DNA of 18,712 nucleotides, from assembly GCA_913048545.1 (NCBI GenBank), contig CAJWWH010000024.1:1-18712 (forward strand), read 5' to 3'. The notes below the pieces were generated by a model. That model was not told where the DNA came from, made no database searches, and was given only the letters and a program-made list of their open reading frames with translations. The DNA is from an uncultured Opitutia bacterium (GTDB lineage Bacteria; Verrucomicrobiota; Verrucomicrobiae; Opitutales; MB11C04). This document shows, in pieces, positions 6,335-14,194 of the stretch (position 1 is its first letter; every line of letters starts with the position of its first letter). The position numbers and the translations under genes are program-made.

Positions 6335-9174
6335 AAATAATCTCTCAAGCAATTTGGGTCCTTCCCGCGTTTTGCTTTTCCCTTATTTCTCTCTTTGCGG
6401 AAGCGAATCAAACCAATTCAGTCATAGCAGAAAAATCCAAAACGGCCGAGATTGCCCCCCATTTTCACCGTGAAGTCAGGCCCATCCTTGAATCAGCCTG
6501 CGTGGAATGTCACGGAATTGAAAAACAAAAAGGGGGACTTCGTCTCGACACCTTGGCCTATGCGCAAAAAGGAGGTGACTCTGGGCCTGCCCTCGTTGCC
6601 GGGAATCTTGAGGACAGTTTACTGCTCGACCGGATTTTTCTGCCCGCGGATGACGACGAAATTATGCCTCCGGAAAACGGCCCGCTCAGTCCGGCACAAC
6701 AGGATATTTTAAAAAGATGGATTAAAACTGGGGGTCACTGGCCGAAGGGGGTTCAGTTATTTCCACACAGCCCACGGGAACTTGCACTGAGGGAAATTGC
6801 GGAAGATAAAGAACTGGTGGAACTCAGTATTCACCCCACACAGATCAGCCTCTCCACGAAGGAGGATTTTAATTCTTTTATCATCGTGGCAAAATATGGG
6901 GACGATGTCACCCGGGATGTCACCCGGGAATCCGCACTCTCCCTGAGTAATGAAAATGTGGTAAGGATGGAAAATAACACGATCCATCCGGTCAAAGACG
7001 GAAATTCAACGCTGACTGTGACTTTTCAAAACCGGAAAGTTGAACTGCCAATCACAGTCAAGGATGCAGTGGAAGAACGGCCAATCAGTTTTAACCTCGA
7101 TGTCATGCCAGTCTTTCTGAAAGCTGGATGTAACACCGGATCCTGTCACGGTTCCGCACGGGGACAGGACCGTTTCATGCTCTCCCTTTTTGGATACGAC
7201 GCCAAGGGCGATCATTTTCGTATCACCCGCGAGCAGGGGACGCGAAGGATCAACCTCGCGATCCCCGAGGAAAGCATGCTGGTGGAGAAAGCGATCGCCG
7301 CCGTGCCTCACACCGGAGGGAAATTATTTGAAAAAAACAGTGATCATTGGAATACTTTAGTCGGCTGGTTGCGAAGAGGAGCACCCCAAGACCCGGAAAG
7401 CATTGCCAAACCGACCGATCTCGAACTTCTTCCGAAAAGTCTCCTCCTTGAAGGACAGGGTGCAACCCAGCAAATGACGGCGATTGCCCATTATTCAGAC
7501 GGGACCACCCGCGATGTCACCTCCCTTTCCGTTTTTCAATCCAATAATGATGTGTCGGCCCACGTGGATGAACAAGGTTTAATCACTGCGGAGAAAAGGG
7601 GTGAGGCCTTTATCACCGCTCGGTTTGATGTCTTTACCAAAGGGACGCAGGTCATTGTGATTCCGGAGGATTTACAATATGAAAAGCCTGTTCTGCCCCA
7701 AAATAATTATATCGACCAATTGGTGTACGATAAACTGCACAAGCTGAGAATTTATCCCTCGGATCTCTGCTCGGATGAAGTTTTTCTCCGGCGCGTATAT
7801 CTCGATGTAATCGGTGCGGTGCCCGAGGTCGAAACGATTTCCGAATTTATCGCGGACAAAACGCCCGATAAAAGGGAACGGGCTGTTGATGATTTACTGT
7901 CCCGAAAGGAGTTCACTGAGATGTGGGTGATGAAATTTGCCGAACTCCTTCAAATCAGGACGGATGATAATAATGGGGTAAGTTACAAATCAACCCTGCT
8001 TTATTTCAACTGGATCAAGGATCGAATTGCCAATAATGTGCCCATGGATCAAATTGTTCGTGACCTGCTGACCGCAAAGGGGGGAACTTTTGTCAGTCCG
8101 GCCACGAATTACTATCAGATTGAACGGGACAATTTAAAAATCACCGAGAATGTGGCACAGGTGTTTATGGGGATGCGGATTCAGTGTGCCCAGTGTCATG
8201 ACCATCCATTTGACCAGTGGACACAGGATGATTACTATTCCTTCGCCTCCTTTTTCAGTCAGGTCGGCCGAAAGCGGGCAGCGGATCCCCGGGAATCCGT
8301 AATCTACAACCGTAACTCCGGTGAAATTAATCATCCCGTCCACAAAAAGCCAATGCCTCCGAAGTTTCTGGGCGGAGAAACACCGGAGATTAAAAAAGGA
8401 ACCGACCGGAGGGAAGTCCTCGCGGATTGGCTGGCCTCTCCGGAAAATCCGTTTTTTGCCCGCAATCTCGCTAATATTGTCTGGTCCCATTTTTTCGGGC
8501 AGGGAATCATCGAACCAGTTGATGATGTGCGGATTTCCAATCCGCCCTCGAACCCCGAACTGCTCGATCAGTTGGCGAGTCGGTTCACGGAGTATCAATA
8601 CGACTTTCGTAAGCTCGTTCGTGATGTCTGCACTTCCCGGATTTACCAACTGAGCACTCGGACAAATCCTTCCAACGAGGATGATTTGCGGAATTTTGCC
8701 CGGGCACAACTCCGTCGAATGCGGGCCGAAGTTCTTCTCGATGTGATTTCACAGGTGACCAAAACCAAGAATAAATTTCAGGGCCTGCCACTTGGAGCCC
8801 GGGCTCTGCAAATCGCGGACGGACGCTTCAGTAATTACTTCCTCACCACTTTTGGGCGGGCGACCCGTGAAACCGTCTGTTCCTGTGAGGTGGTCATGGA
8901 ACCCAACCTGTCCCAGGCACTTCATCTCCTCAATGGTGATGTCACCAATAACCGGATTACCCAGGGTCGCATTGTTCAGACCATGCTCAAGGAAGGAAAG
9001 GATCCGGAAAAGGTGATCGATGATCTCTACCTTCGATGCTATTCCCGAAAACCGCGGGCGGATGAAAAAGCCAATCTTCTCGCCTCCCTTGATGGGGAGG
9101 ATTCAGTGGAATCAGCACTGAATGATGTGTTTTGGGCCCTTCTCAATTCAAAGGAATTTATTTTCAATCATTAA
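6331..9174 (+). CDS. PSCyt1/DUF1549/DUF1553 multidomain c-type cytochrome protein with Big-like domains
   Basis: This 947-residue exported protein starts with a Sec signal (ISQAIWVLPAFCFSLISLFA). A planctomycete-type cytochrome domain follows, with CVECH (Cys57-Cys60-His61). Two bacterial Ig-like regions, at about 165-245 and 365-448, contain the Big-type motif (S)DGTTRDVT. A second haem-like motif, CNTGSCH (267-273, CX4CH), lies between them. Then come DUF1549 (about 460-655), with a third motif CAQCHDHPFD (619-628), and DUF1553 (about 690-940; LADWLASPENPFFARNLAN, then NPPSNPELLDQLA). Haem attachment is inferred from the motifs. The family is widespread in Planctomycetes and Verrucomicrobia, usually paired with DUF1501; its reaction is unknown. 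The start sits directly after GGAGG and overlaps the PPC gene stop. A 37 bp gap leads to the WD40 gene. Confidence 0.92.
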   Translation: MKIISQAIWVLPAFCFSLISLFAEANQTNSVIAEKSKTAEIAPHFHREVRPILESACVECHGIEKQKGGLRLDTLAYAQKGGDSGPALVAGNLEDSLLLDRIFLPADDDEIMPPENGPLSPAQQDILKRWIKTGGHWPKGVQLFPHSPRELALREIAEDKELVELSIHPTQISLSTKEDFNSFIIVAKYGDDVTRDVTRESALSLSNENVVRMENNTIHPVKDGNSTLTVTFQNRKVELPITVKDAVEERPISFNLDVMPVFLKAGCNTGSCHGSARGQDRFMLSLFGYDAKGDHFRITREQGTRRINLAIPEESMLVEKAIAAVPHTGGKLFEKNSDHWNTLVGWLRRGAPQDPESIAKPTDLELLPKSLLLEGQGATQQMTAIAHYSDGTTRDVTSLSVFQSNNDVSAHVDEQGLITAEKRGEAFITARFDVFTKGTQVIVIPEDLQYEKPVLPQNNYIDQLVYDKLHKLRIYPSDLCSDEVFLRRVYLDVIGAVPEVETISEFIADKTPDKRERAVDDLLSRKEFTEMWVMKFAELLQIRTDDNNGVSYKSTLLYFNWIKDRIANNVPMDQIVRDLLTAKGGTFVSPATNYYQIERDNLKITENVAQVFMGMRIQCAQCHDHPFDQWTQDDYYSFASFFSQVGRKRAADPRESVIYNRNSGEINHPVHKKPMPPKFLGGETPEIKKGTDRREVLADWLASPENPFFARNLANIVWSHFFGQGIIEPVDDVRISNPPSNPELLDQLASRFTEYQYDFRKLVRDVCTSRIYQLSTRTNPSNEDDLRNFARAQLRRMRAEVLLDVISQVTKTKNKFQGLPLGARALQIADGRFSNYFLTTFGRATRETVCSCEVVMEPNLSQALHLLNGDVTNNRITQGRIVQTMLKEGKDPEKVIDDLYLRCYSRKPRADEKANLLASLDGEDSVESALNDVFWALLNSKEFIFNH
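6904..6927 (+). repeat. Perfect 12-bp tandem duplication (two copies) inside the DUF1549 gene
   Basis: The unit GATGTCACCCGG occurs twice in a row with no mismatch and stays in frame, coding DVTR-DVTR in the first Big-like domain. The second such domain of the same protein has the ordinary single form (DGTTRDVT), so this may be a recent local duplication or chance from a repetitive motif. Confidence 0.6.
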
Positions 9175-9211
9175 TTTTTCCGTGAAAGCAAAGAGTATCT
9201 TTTTAGCGGAG

Positions 9212-12109
9212 ATGAGAAAACCAGTAATTTATTCTGCAACATGGATTATTTCATTCGTTGCTGCATACGCGACTCCCGAGAAACCAAATCTCGAGGACGA
9301 TATCATGCCAATTTTCGAATCGAAGTGCAACTCCTGCCATAACGCCGACCGGGCGAGGGGCGGACTCGATCTGACCAATATGAACGCCATTATGGTGGGC
9401 GGCAGTTCGGGAGAAAGCGTAATTTCTGGGGACGGGGAAAACAGTTATCTCTACAAGTTGATTGCCCGGGTTGAAAAGCCGTACATGCCTCAAAGGGAGG
9501 ATAAAATGCCCCAGTCCGAGATTGATTTAATTAAAAAGTGGATCGATATGGGCCTTCTCCCCACCGCCACCGGTAAGCCCATTCAAAAAAAGAAATCCAC
9601 CGTCAATCTTGCCCTTGGCAATGTGAGTGTGGGAAAACCGGATGGTCCCCCGCCAATGCCCAAATATTTATCGCTTGAACCCTCGGTGGTCACGGAACGG
9701 GCGTTCGCACCTTCGGCAATGGCTTCTGCACCCTGGTCCCCCCTGGTGGCGGTAGCCGGGCAAAAACAGGTCCTTTTATACAATACCGACACTCTCCGGT
9801 TAATGGGTGTACTGCCCTACCCCGAAGGCTTCATTGAATCGCTCGCATTCAGCCGAAACGGGAAACTGATTGTAGCCGGGGGCGGACGGGGGGGGAAAAA
9901 CGGTCGGGTCGCCGCCTGGGAAGTTGAATCCGGAAAAAGAGTGCTCACCATGGGAGAGGAATATGACGCCATCCTCACCGCTGACCTCTCCGCGGATCAG
10001 TCCCTGCTTGCGATAGGCAGTCCGTCGAAACTGGTCAAGGTCTATGATGTCGCTTCCAATGAAGTGCTCTATGAGATCAAAAAGCATTCTGAGTGGATTA
10101 CTCAGGTCGCATTCTCCCCGGACGGAATTCTTCTCGCCACCGCCGACCGAAACGGGGGGCTGCACATCTGGGAAGCCGAGACCGGTAATCCATTCTACAC
10201 CCTGGACGGACATAAAGAGGAAATCACCGATTTATCCTGGCGGGCGGATTCCAATATTCTTGTTTCCGCTTCCGAGGAAGGTGCGGTTCGAACCTGGGAA
10301 ATGATCAACGGAAAACAGGTAAAGACCTGGAACGCTCACCCGGATGGAACTCTTTCCGCCTACTTCGATCCGAAGGGAAAAATCGTCACTTCTGGTCGGG
10401 ATAAAATGGTCAAATTATGGCAGGGTGATGGCAAGGCAATCAGTACGATCAAGGATTTTAAGGATATTGTCATGGAGGTATGCTATTCCCACGACGGATC
10501 CCGGGTGATTGCCGGTGATTGGACAGGACAGGTTTCAGTTTGGAACTCATCTGATGGTAAAAAAATCGGCGAACTGAATGCTAATCCGCCCGAACTCACC
10601 ACCCGGATAGCTGATGCAAAAAAAAGAGTGGATCAATCCAAGATTGAATTAGAAAAAGCACTCGCCCGAAAAATGCCTTGGGTTGAAGCCCTTAAAAATG
10701 CAGAATCTGCCCGTGCACTGGGCAGGAAAAAACTCTCTGAGTCCGAGGCTCAATATCAGTCTGCCACCCAGGCACTCTCCAGCACTGAAAAAGAATGGAA
10801 GCTGGCGATATCGGACCTGCAAAATAAGATTGAAGATAAACGGATAAAGGAAAAAAACAGGAACGAAACCAAAGCAAAACTCACCCAAACGGGGAACGAT
10901 CTTCCCCTGAAAAAGGAGTCTCTCAATAAGTGGAATAAAAAAGTGAAGGAACAAACCGCCCAACTTGCTTCCCTCACGCAAGCCTACGACCATGCATGTA
11001 AGGAACAGGAACAGAACAGGGAAGATTCCAATTTTTCCAATGTGGTCAGTAAAGCGGAGGATGCGCTTAAAGCGGTAAAATCTTCGCTGACCGAGAGCCG
11101 TGCTCATGCCAATAAAAGCATGGAGGAACTGAAAGCGTTAAGTCAATTAGCAGGAAAGCTGAAGATCGATGCAGCTTCCTTAGAGCAAAGCCTCGCTTCC
11201 AGCATAACTTCCTTTAACACCGCCGCTGAAAAAAAGAAGCAAATAGACCTGCTCAGAAATGATAAAACGAATGCAGTAAAAGAACTCAGAATCAAAGTTT
11301 CTGAAAGGAAGTCCCAATTGGCTCTAAGTCAGAAAAACTTTGAAAAGGCACAGATTGAACTCAAGGATCCGGAAGAAAAATTTGCACATTGTGACAAAAT
11401 ATTAAAAAGGACTCAAAGGGAATACGCACGCTGGCTGGCCGAAGCGGTCAATATTGAACGTCATGTAGCCCTACGCAACCTGAGGAACCTTCTGGAAGAG
11501 GAGGAGGAAATCAAAGGCATTCTTCATCAGGCAAAGGAGCTGAAAAAATCCGCACTCCAATCGTTTGAGGTGGCCAGGCAATCACTCCGGGATTTACCGG
11601 GCAAAGTTTCCGGATGTGAACAGATCCTGGCTGAACAAAATTCCGTGCTCAAGGAGGCAGAAAAGGGAAAGGAACGGGTTATTCAGGCAATTGAGGAAAA
11701 GAAATCTTATATCTCCGAAGTCAGTCAACTGGCTTCGCTTGCAAAGGGAAAGTCTGAGTCTGAAGAAACCGATTCAACTTTGGGAGAGGCCAGTGAAAAA
11801 TTTCAGGAGACTCTCACCCTGCTGAGGAAAGACCTGGCTGAAACGGAAAATCAACTGGCCGGAAAGGAACAGGTATTACAGGATGCGAAGCAGGCAGTGA
11901 GTAAGGCGGAACACAATCTCAGGGAAGTCCTTACCCTCCAAAAGTCCACTCCTTTATTAGTGAAAAAGAACGAAGACAGTCTTGCTGAGGCGAAGAAAAA
12001 GGAAGTCGGAACAGAAATAAATTATAACCAATTTAAAATAAGGTTTGCTGAGCAATCCGTAAAATCGGAAGCCCTTTTAAAAAAATACCTCGACCTGCTT
12101 CCCCGCTGA
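9212..12109 (+). CDS. Cytochrome c (PSCyt1)-WD40 beta-propeller protein with long C-terminal coiled coil
   Basis: I chose the ATG at 9212 because it gives a clean signal peptide (RKPVIYSATWIISFVAAYA, cleavage after residue 20) with GGAG just upstream. The frame is open back to 9122, but that lies inside the previous gene. The 965-residue product has a cytochrome domain (CNSCH at 39-43, with MPQREDKMPQ at 92-101 supplying possible Met ligands). WD40 repeats from about 175 to 455 have blades ending VAAWEV, VKVYDV, LHIWEA, VRTWEM, VKLWQG and VSVWNS. From about 465 to 960 it is highly charged and helical, with Lys, Glu, Leu and Gln in heptad-like spacing. Cytochrome-WD40 proteins are common in Planctomycetes and Verrucomicrobia. 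The propeller probably serves protein contacts and the coiled coil an extended or oligomeric structure. It is the last gene of the plus-strand operon. Confidence 0.88.
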   Translation: MRKPVIYSATWIISFVAAYATPEKPNLEDDIMPIFESKCNSCHNADRARGGLDLTNMNAIMVGGSSGESVISGDGENSYLYKLIARVEKPYMPQREDKMPQSEIDLIKKWIDMGLLPTATGKPIQKKKSTVNLALGNVSVGKPDGPPPMPKYLSLEPSVVTERAFAPSAMASAPWSPLVAVAGQKQVLLYNTDTLRLMGVLPYPEGFIESLAFSRNGKLIVAGGGRGGKNGRVAAWEVESGKRVLTMGEEYDAILTADLSADQSLLAIGSPSKLVKVYDVASNEVLYEIKKHSEWITQVAFSPDGILLATADRNGGLHIWEAETGNPFYTLDGHKEEITDLSWRADSNILVSASEEGAVRTWEMINGKQVKTWNAHPDGTLSAYFDPKGKIVTSGRDKMVKLWQGDGKAISTIKDFKDIVMEVCYSHDGSRVIAGDWTGQVSVWNSSDGKKIGELNANPPELTTRIADAKKRVDQSKIELEKALARKMPWVEALKNAESARALGRKKLSESEAQYQSATQALSSTEKEWKLAISDLQNKIEDKRIKEKNRNETKAKLTQTGNDLPLKKESLNKWNKKVKEQTAQLASLTQAYDHACKEQEQNREDSNFSNVVSKAEDALKAVKSSLTESRAHANKSMEELKALSQLAGKLKIDAASLEQSLASSITSFNTAAEKKKQIDLLRNDKTNAVKELRIKVSERKSQLALSQKNFEKAQIELKDPEEKFAHCDKILKRTQREYARWLAEAVNIERHVALRNLRNLLEEEEEIKGILHQAKELKKSALQSFEVARQSLRDLPGKVSGCEQILAEQNSVLKEAEKGKERVIQAIEEKKSYISEVSQLASLAKGKSESEETDSTLGEASEKFQETLTLLRKDLAETENQLAGKEQVLQDAKQAVSKAEHNLREVLTLQKSTPLLVKKNEDSLAEAKKKEVGTEINYNQFKIRFAEQSVKSEALLKKYLDLLPR

Positions 12110-14053
12110 TTAGTTTATTTTTTGCAGGAGTTTTTGCATCTCCAATCCAATGATACTCCCCGGGCCAAGATCGAGCACTTTTCTTTTTTTAAGGAATTCA
12201 ATTGCATCCATCGCCTCTTCTTTTTTTCCATTCTGGGCTAGTTTTTCAACATAGGGCCGGATCAGACCGTAAAATAATTCCCCACCGGCGGTTTTCTCAA
12301 AATCCTTCACCATTCGCTCATAGGATCTTTCCGCCTCGGTCCATTCCTTTTTTTCCAGCTTGTTCATTATTTGCTCCGCCCCTTCCTTAATTGCAAGGTC
12401 GAACCGTCCTGAGCGGTTTTGTTTCACGATCAGACTTCTGATTCGTTCGGCCTGCCGGGGGTTCCCCATTTCATCATACACATCAGCCAGTTTTTTTTGT
12501 CCCTCAATTTTCAGGTCAACGGTGTTGGCAAATGCTTTTAACCAGGCATCCCAAAAGTTTCTTTTCTCCCTCAGGTCGGACAGGTTCTCCTCAATCCATT
12601 CCGCCTCCTCCTTCCAAACTTCAGTAAAGGCGGGATGCAAGGTGCGGGCCCGTTTCAGCGATTCCCGGAAAAAAGGAGCGGATGGATTTGCCAGGGCCCA
12701 GGCAAAATAATCCACTGCTTTTCCACGAAACCCGCTAAGGTTTTTCTCCCCACGGGCAAGTGATCCCAATTCATCATCGGTAATCAATTTCCAGCGTTGC
12801 GGATCAATCGCGTTGCCCACCGGATAATTCTGATTTTCATATCGGCCGCAATCCGTTTCCCAACGACCCGGATTTTTTAAAAAACCAAACCAGGCGTGCC
12901 CACCCCCGCTGCCCTGCCCCACAAAGGTCAGGGTGGGAATTCCCTTAGCTTTTCCGGCCATCGAGCTGAAATAGGCCTGGTCCACACAAATACCACCTTT
13001 TTCCTGAATCGCGGAAAGTGAATAACTTCCGTACGGCCAGCGGAAGAGTGCACCCTCCAGCCGCGGGCGGTCATATTCAATCGAGGAAAATATTTTACCA
13101 AAACTGGAACGTCTGAATTTTACGCTGCTCCAAACCCACTCCAGTTCGGTACTGGGCAAGCGGTGATCAACCACAAATTTCAGTTCAGTAACCGAGAGCT
13201 GACTCGGGTCATATTCCAGTTTCCTTGCCAAGTGTGCTTTAACCAGTTCTCCAAACCGTTGACTCGGAAGGGAAACATCAATCGGCACATCCTTTACAGA
13301 AACCTGATGATGAGGCCAGTCCCTTGGAAATGGCTGATCAAAAACGACCGCGTAGGCCGCCGCCAAGGCACCGTACTTTTCAATCGAACGCGGGTGGTCA
13401 CGGGCAATGGAAAGAAAAATCTCAAGTGCCTGAATATCATTATCCTCGGGATGCAGTGCCTTGAGAAATATTTTTTGCAGGGCGGTCTTTTTTCCAACTT
13501 CCATAAAAACGGATTCAAGGGAACCGTTACCCGTTTTATTGTAAAACCGGGAATAGAGCTGTATCCAGCGCCAGTGATCGAACCAGGAAAAAAAGTCTCT
13601 TCCCTCCCGCATCGACCGGTCTTCTTTTTTTGTCCAAATGGAACGAAGATTGGATATCAATTCATCCGCAAGCTTTTGCAAGTCACCTTGCCTGTTCGTC
13701 GACCACCAGCGTTCCATCTCAACCGGACTCCAAATTGGTAAAGAAAGTGCGGGCTCACCCGACCGGAGTGGTGGAATCGCTCCTGCTGGCACCAGGGAAG
13801 ACGAAAGCTTGGACTGACCGGTAAGTGCGTTTTGAACATAGCTTTGATCCTTACCCGAGAGCATGGAAAGTGGAAAAACGAACTGTTTGGAATCACTTCT
13901 TTCAATGGTGAGCTTGTCCCCTGATTTACTTATCAGGCGGGCTTGTATTTGCACACCGCTGGTTGATGTCCAGGTACGGAACGGAAATTCAGCGGAGAAA
14001 CACTTGAGAACCCAAAACTGGAAAATAACCAAGGAAAGTAGTACTTTCTTCAT
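12110..14053 (-). CDS. Secreted transglutaminase-like protein with N-terminal SHD1-like domain
   Basis: This 647-residue protein has a Sec signal (KKVLLSLVIFQFWVLKCFS). An SHD1-like beta domain follows at about 25-80 (FRTWTSTSGVQIQARLI, then FPLSMLSGKDQSY), a module common in planctomycete and verrucomicrobial exported proteins. The central part carries a complete transglutaminase-fold triad: Cys356 in GGICVDQAY, His386 in GGGHAWFGF and Asp401 in WETDCGRY, with spacings of 30 and 15 that suit the family. The C-terminal third (about 480-647) is helical and may hold TPR-like repeats. It could act as a papain-like protease, amidase or cross-linking enzyme; I cannot tell which. No strong Shine-Dalgarno precedes the start. 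The gene ends with no gap against the WD40 gene stop and faces the trypsin-fusion gene head to head. Confidence 0.78.
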   Translation of the reverse strand: MKKVLLSLVIFQFWVLKCFSAEFPFRTWTSTSGVQIQARLISKSGDKLTIERSDSKQFVFPLSMLSGKDQSYVQNALTGQSKLSSSLVPAGAIPPLRSGEPALSLPIWSPVEMERWWSTNRQGDLQKLADELISNLRSIWTKKEDRSMREGRDFFSWFDHWRWIQLYSRFYNKTGNGSLESVFMEVGKKTALQKIFLKALHPEDNDIQALEIFLSIARDHPRSIEKYGALAAAYAVVFDQPFPRDWPHHQVSVKDVPIDVSLPSQRFGELVKAHLARKLEYDPSQLSVTELKFVVDHRLPSTELEWVWSSVKFRRSSFGKIFSSIEYDRPRLEGALFRWPYGSYSLSAIQEKGGICVDQAYFSSMAGKAKGIPTLTFVGQGSGGGHAWFGFLKNPGRWETDCGRYENQNYPVGNAIDPQRWKLITDDELGSLARGEKNLSGFRGKAVDYFAWALANPSAPFFRESLKRARTLHPAFTEVWKEEAEWIEENLSDLREKRNFWDAWLKAFANTVDLKIEGQKKLADVYDEMGNPRQAERIRSLIVKQNRSGRFDLAIKEGAEQIMNKLEKKEWTEAERSYERMVKDFEKTAGGELFYGLIRPYVEKLAQNGKKEEAMDAIEFLKKRKVLDLGPGSIIGLEMQKLLQKIN

Positions 14054-14087
14054 TATGACATTCTAACCGAAGGGGTAGCATCTGCCT

Positions 14088-14095
14088 ATTATAAT
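14088..14095. promoter_or_regulatory. Putative -10 element in the divergent intergenic region 14054-14194
   Basis: The 141 bp between the two divergent genes is AT-rich. ATTATAAT contains a perfect TATAAT on each strand (14093-14088 on minus, 14090-14095 on plus). On the minus strand it would give a leader of roughly 28 bases for the transglutaminase gene. No convincing -35 was found for either direction, so this is a weak call. A separate TTGACT at 14157-14162 could serve the plus-strand gene, but its -10 partner is poor. Confidence 0.25.
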
Positions 14096-14194
14096 ATTTC
14101 AAGTATTTTAAAGTAGCCTGTAAACCTGATAATCAAACCCTTCCTCACAGCCAAACTTGACTTTGCCAGAGAGAGCCTAAAGATTGAGAGTACT

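Noticed and set aside
9122..9211. N-terminal extension of the WD40 protein back to 9122
   Set aside because: It overlaps the end of the DUF1553 coding sequence and would bury the signal peptide that starts at 9212.
12067..12102. GGAAGC and GCTTCC pair near the end of the WD40 gene, as a terminator
   Set aside because: The loop is 24 bases and the stem six pairs, and it is followed by only a modest T run; it lies in coding sequence and may be chance.
13163..13741. 192-codon plus-strand open frame opposite the transglutaminase gene
   Set aside because: The opposite strand codes a domain-rich protein through this whole region; the frame has no domain or signal.
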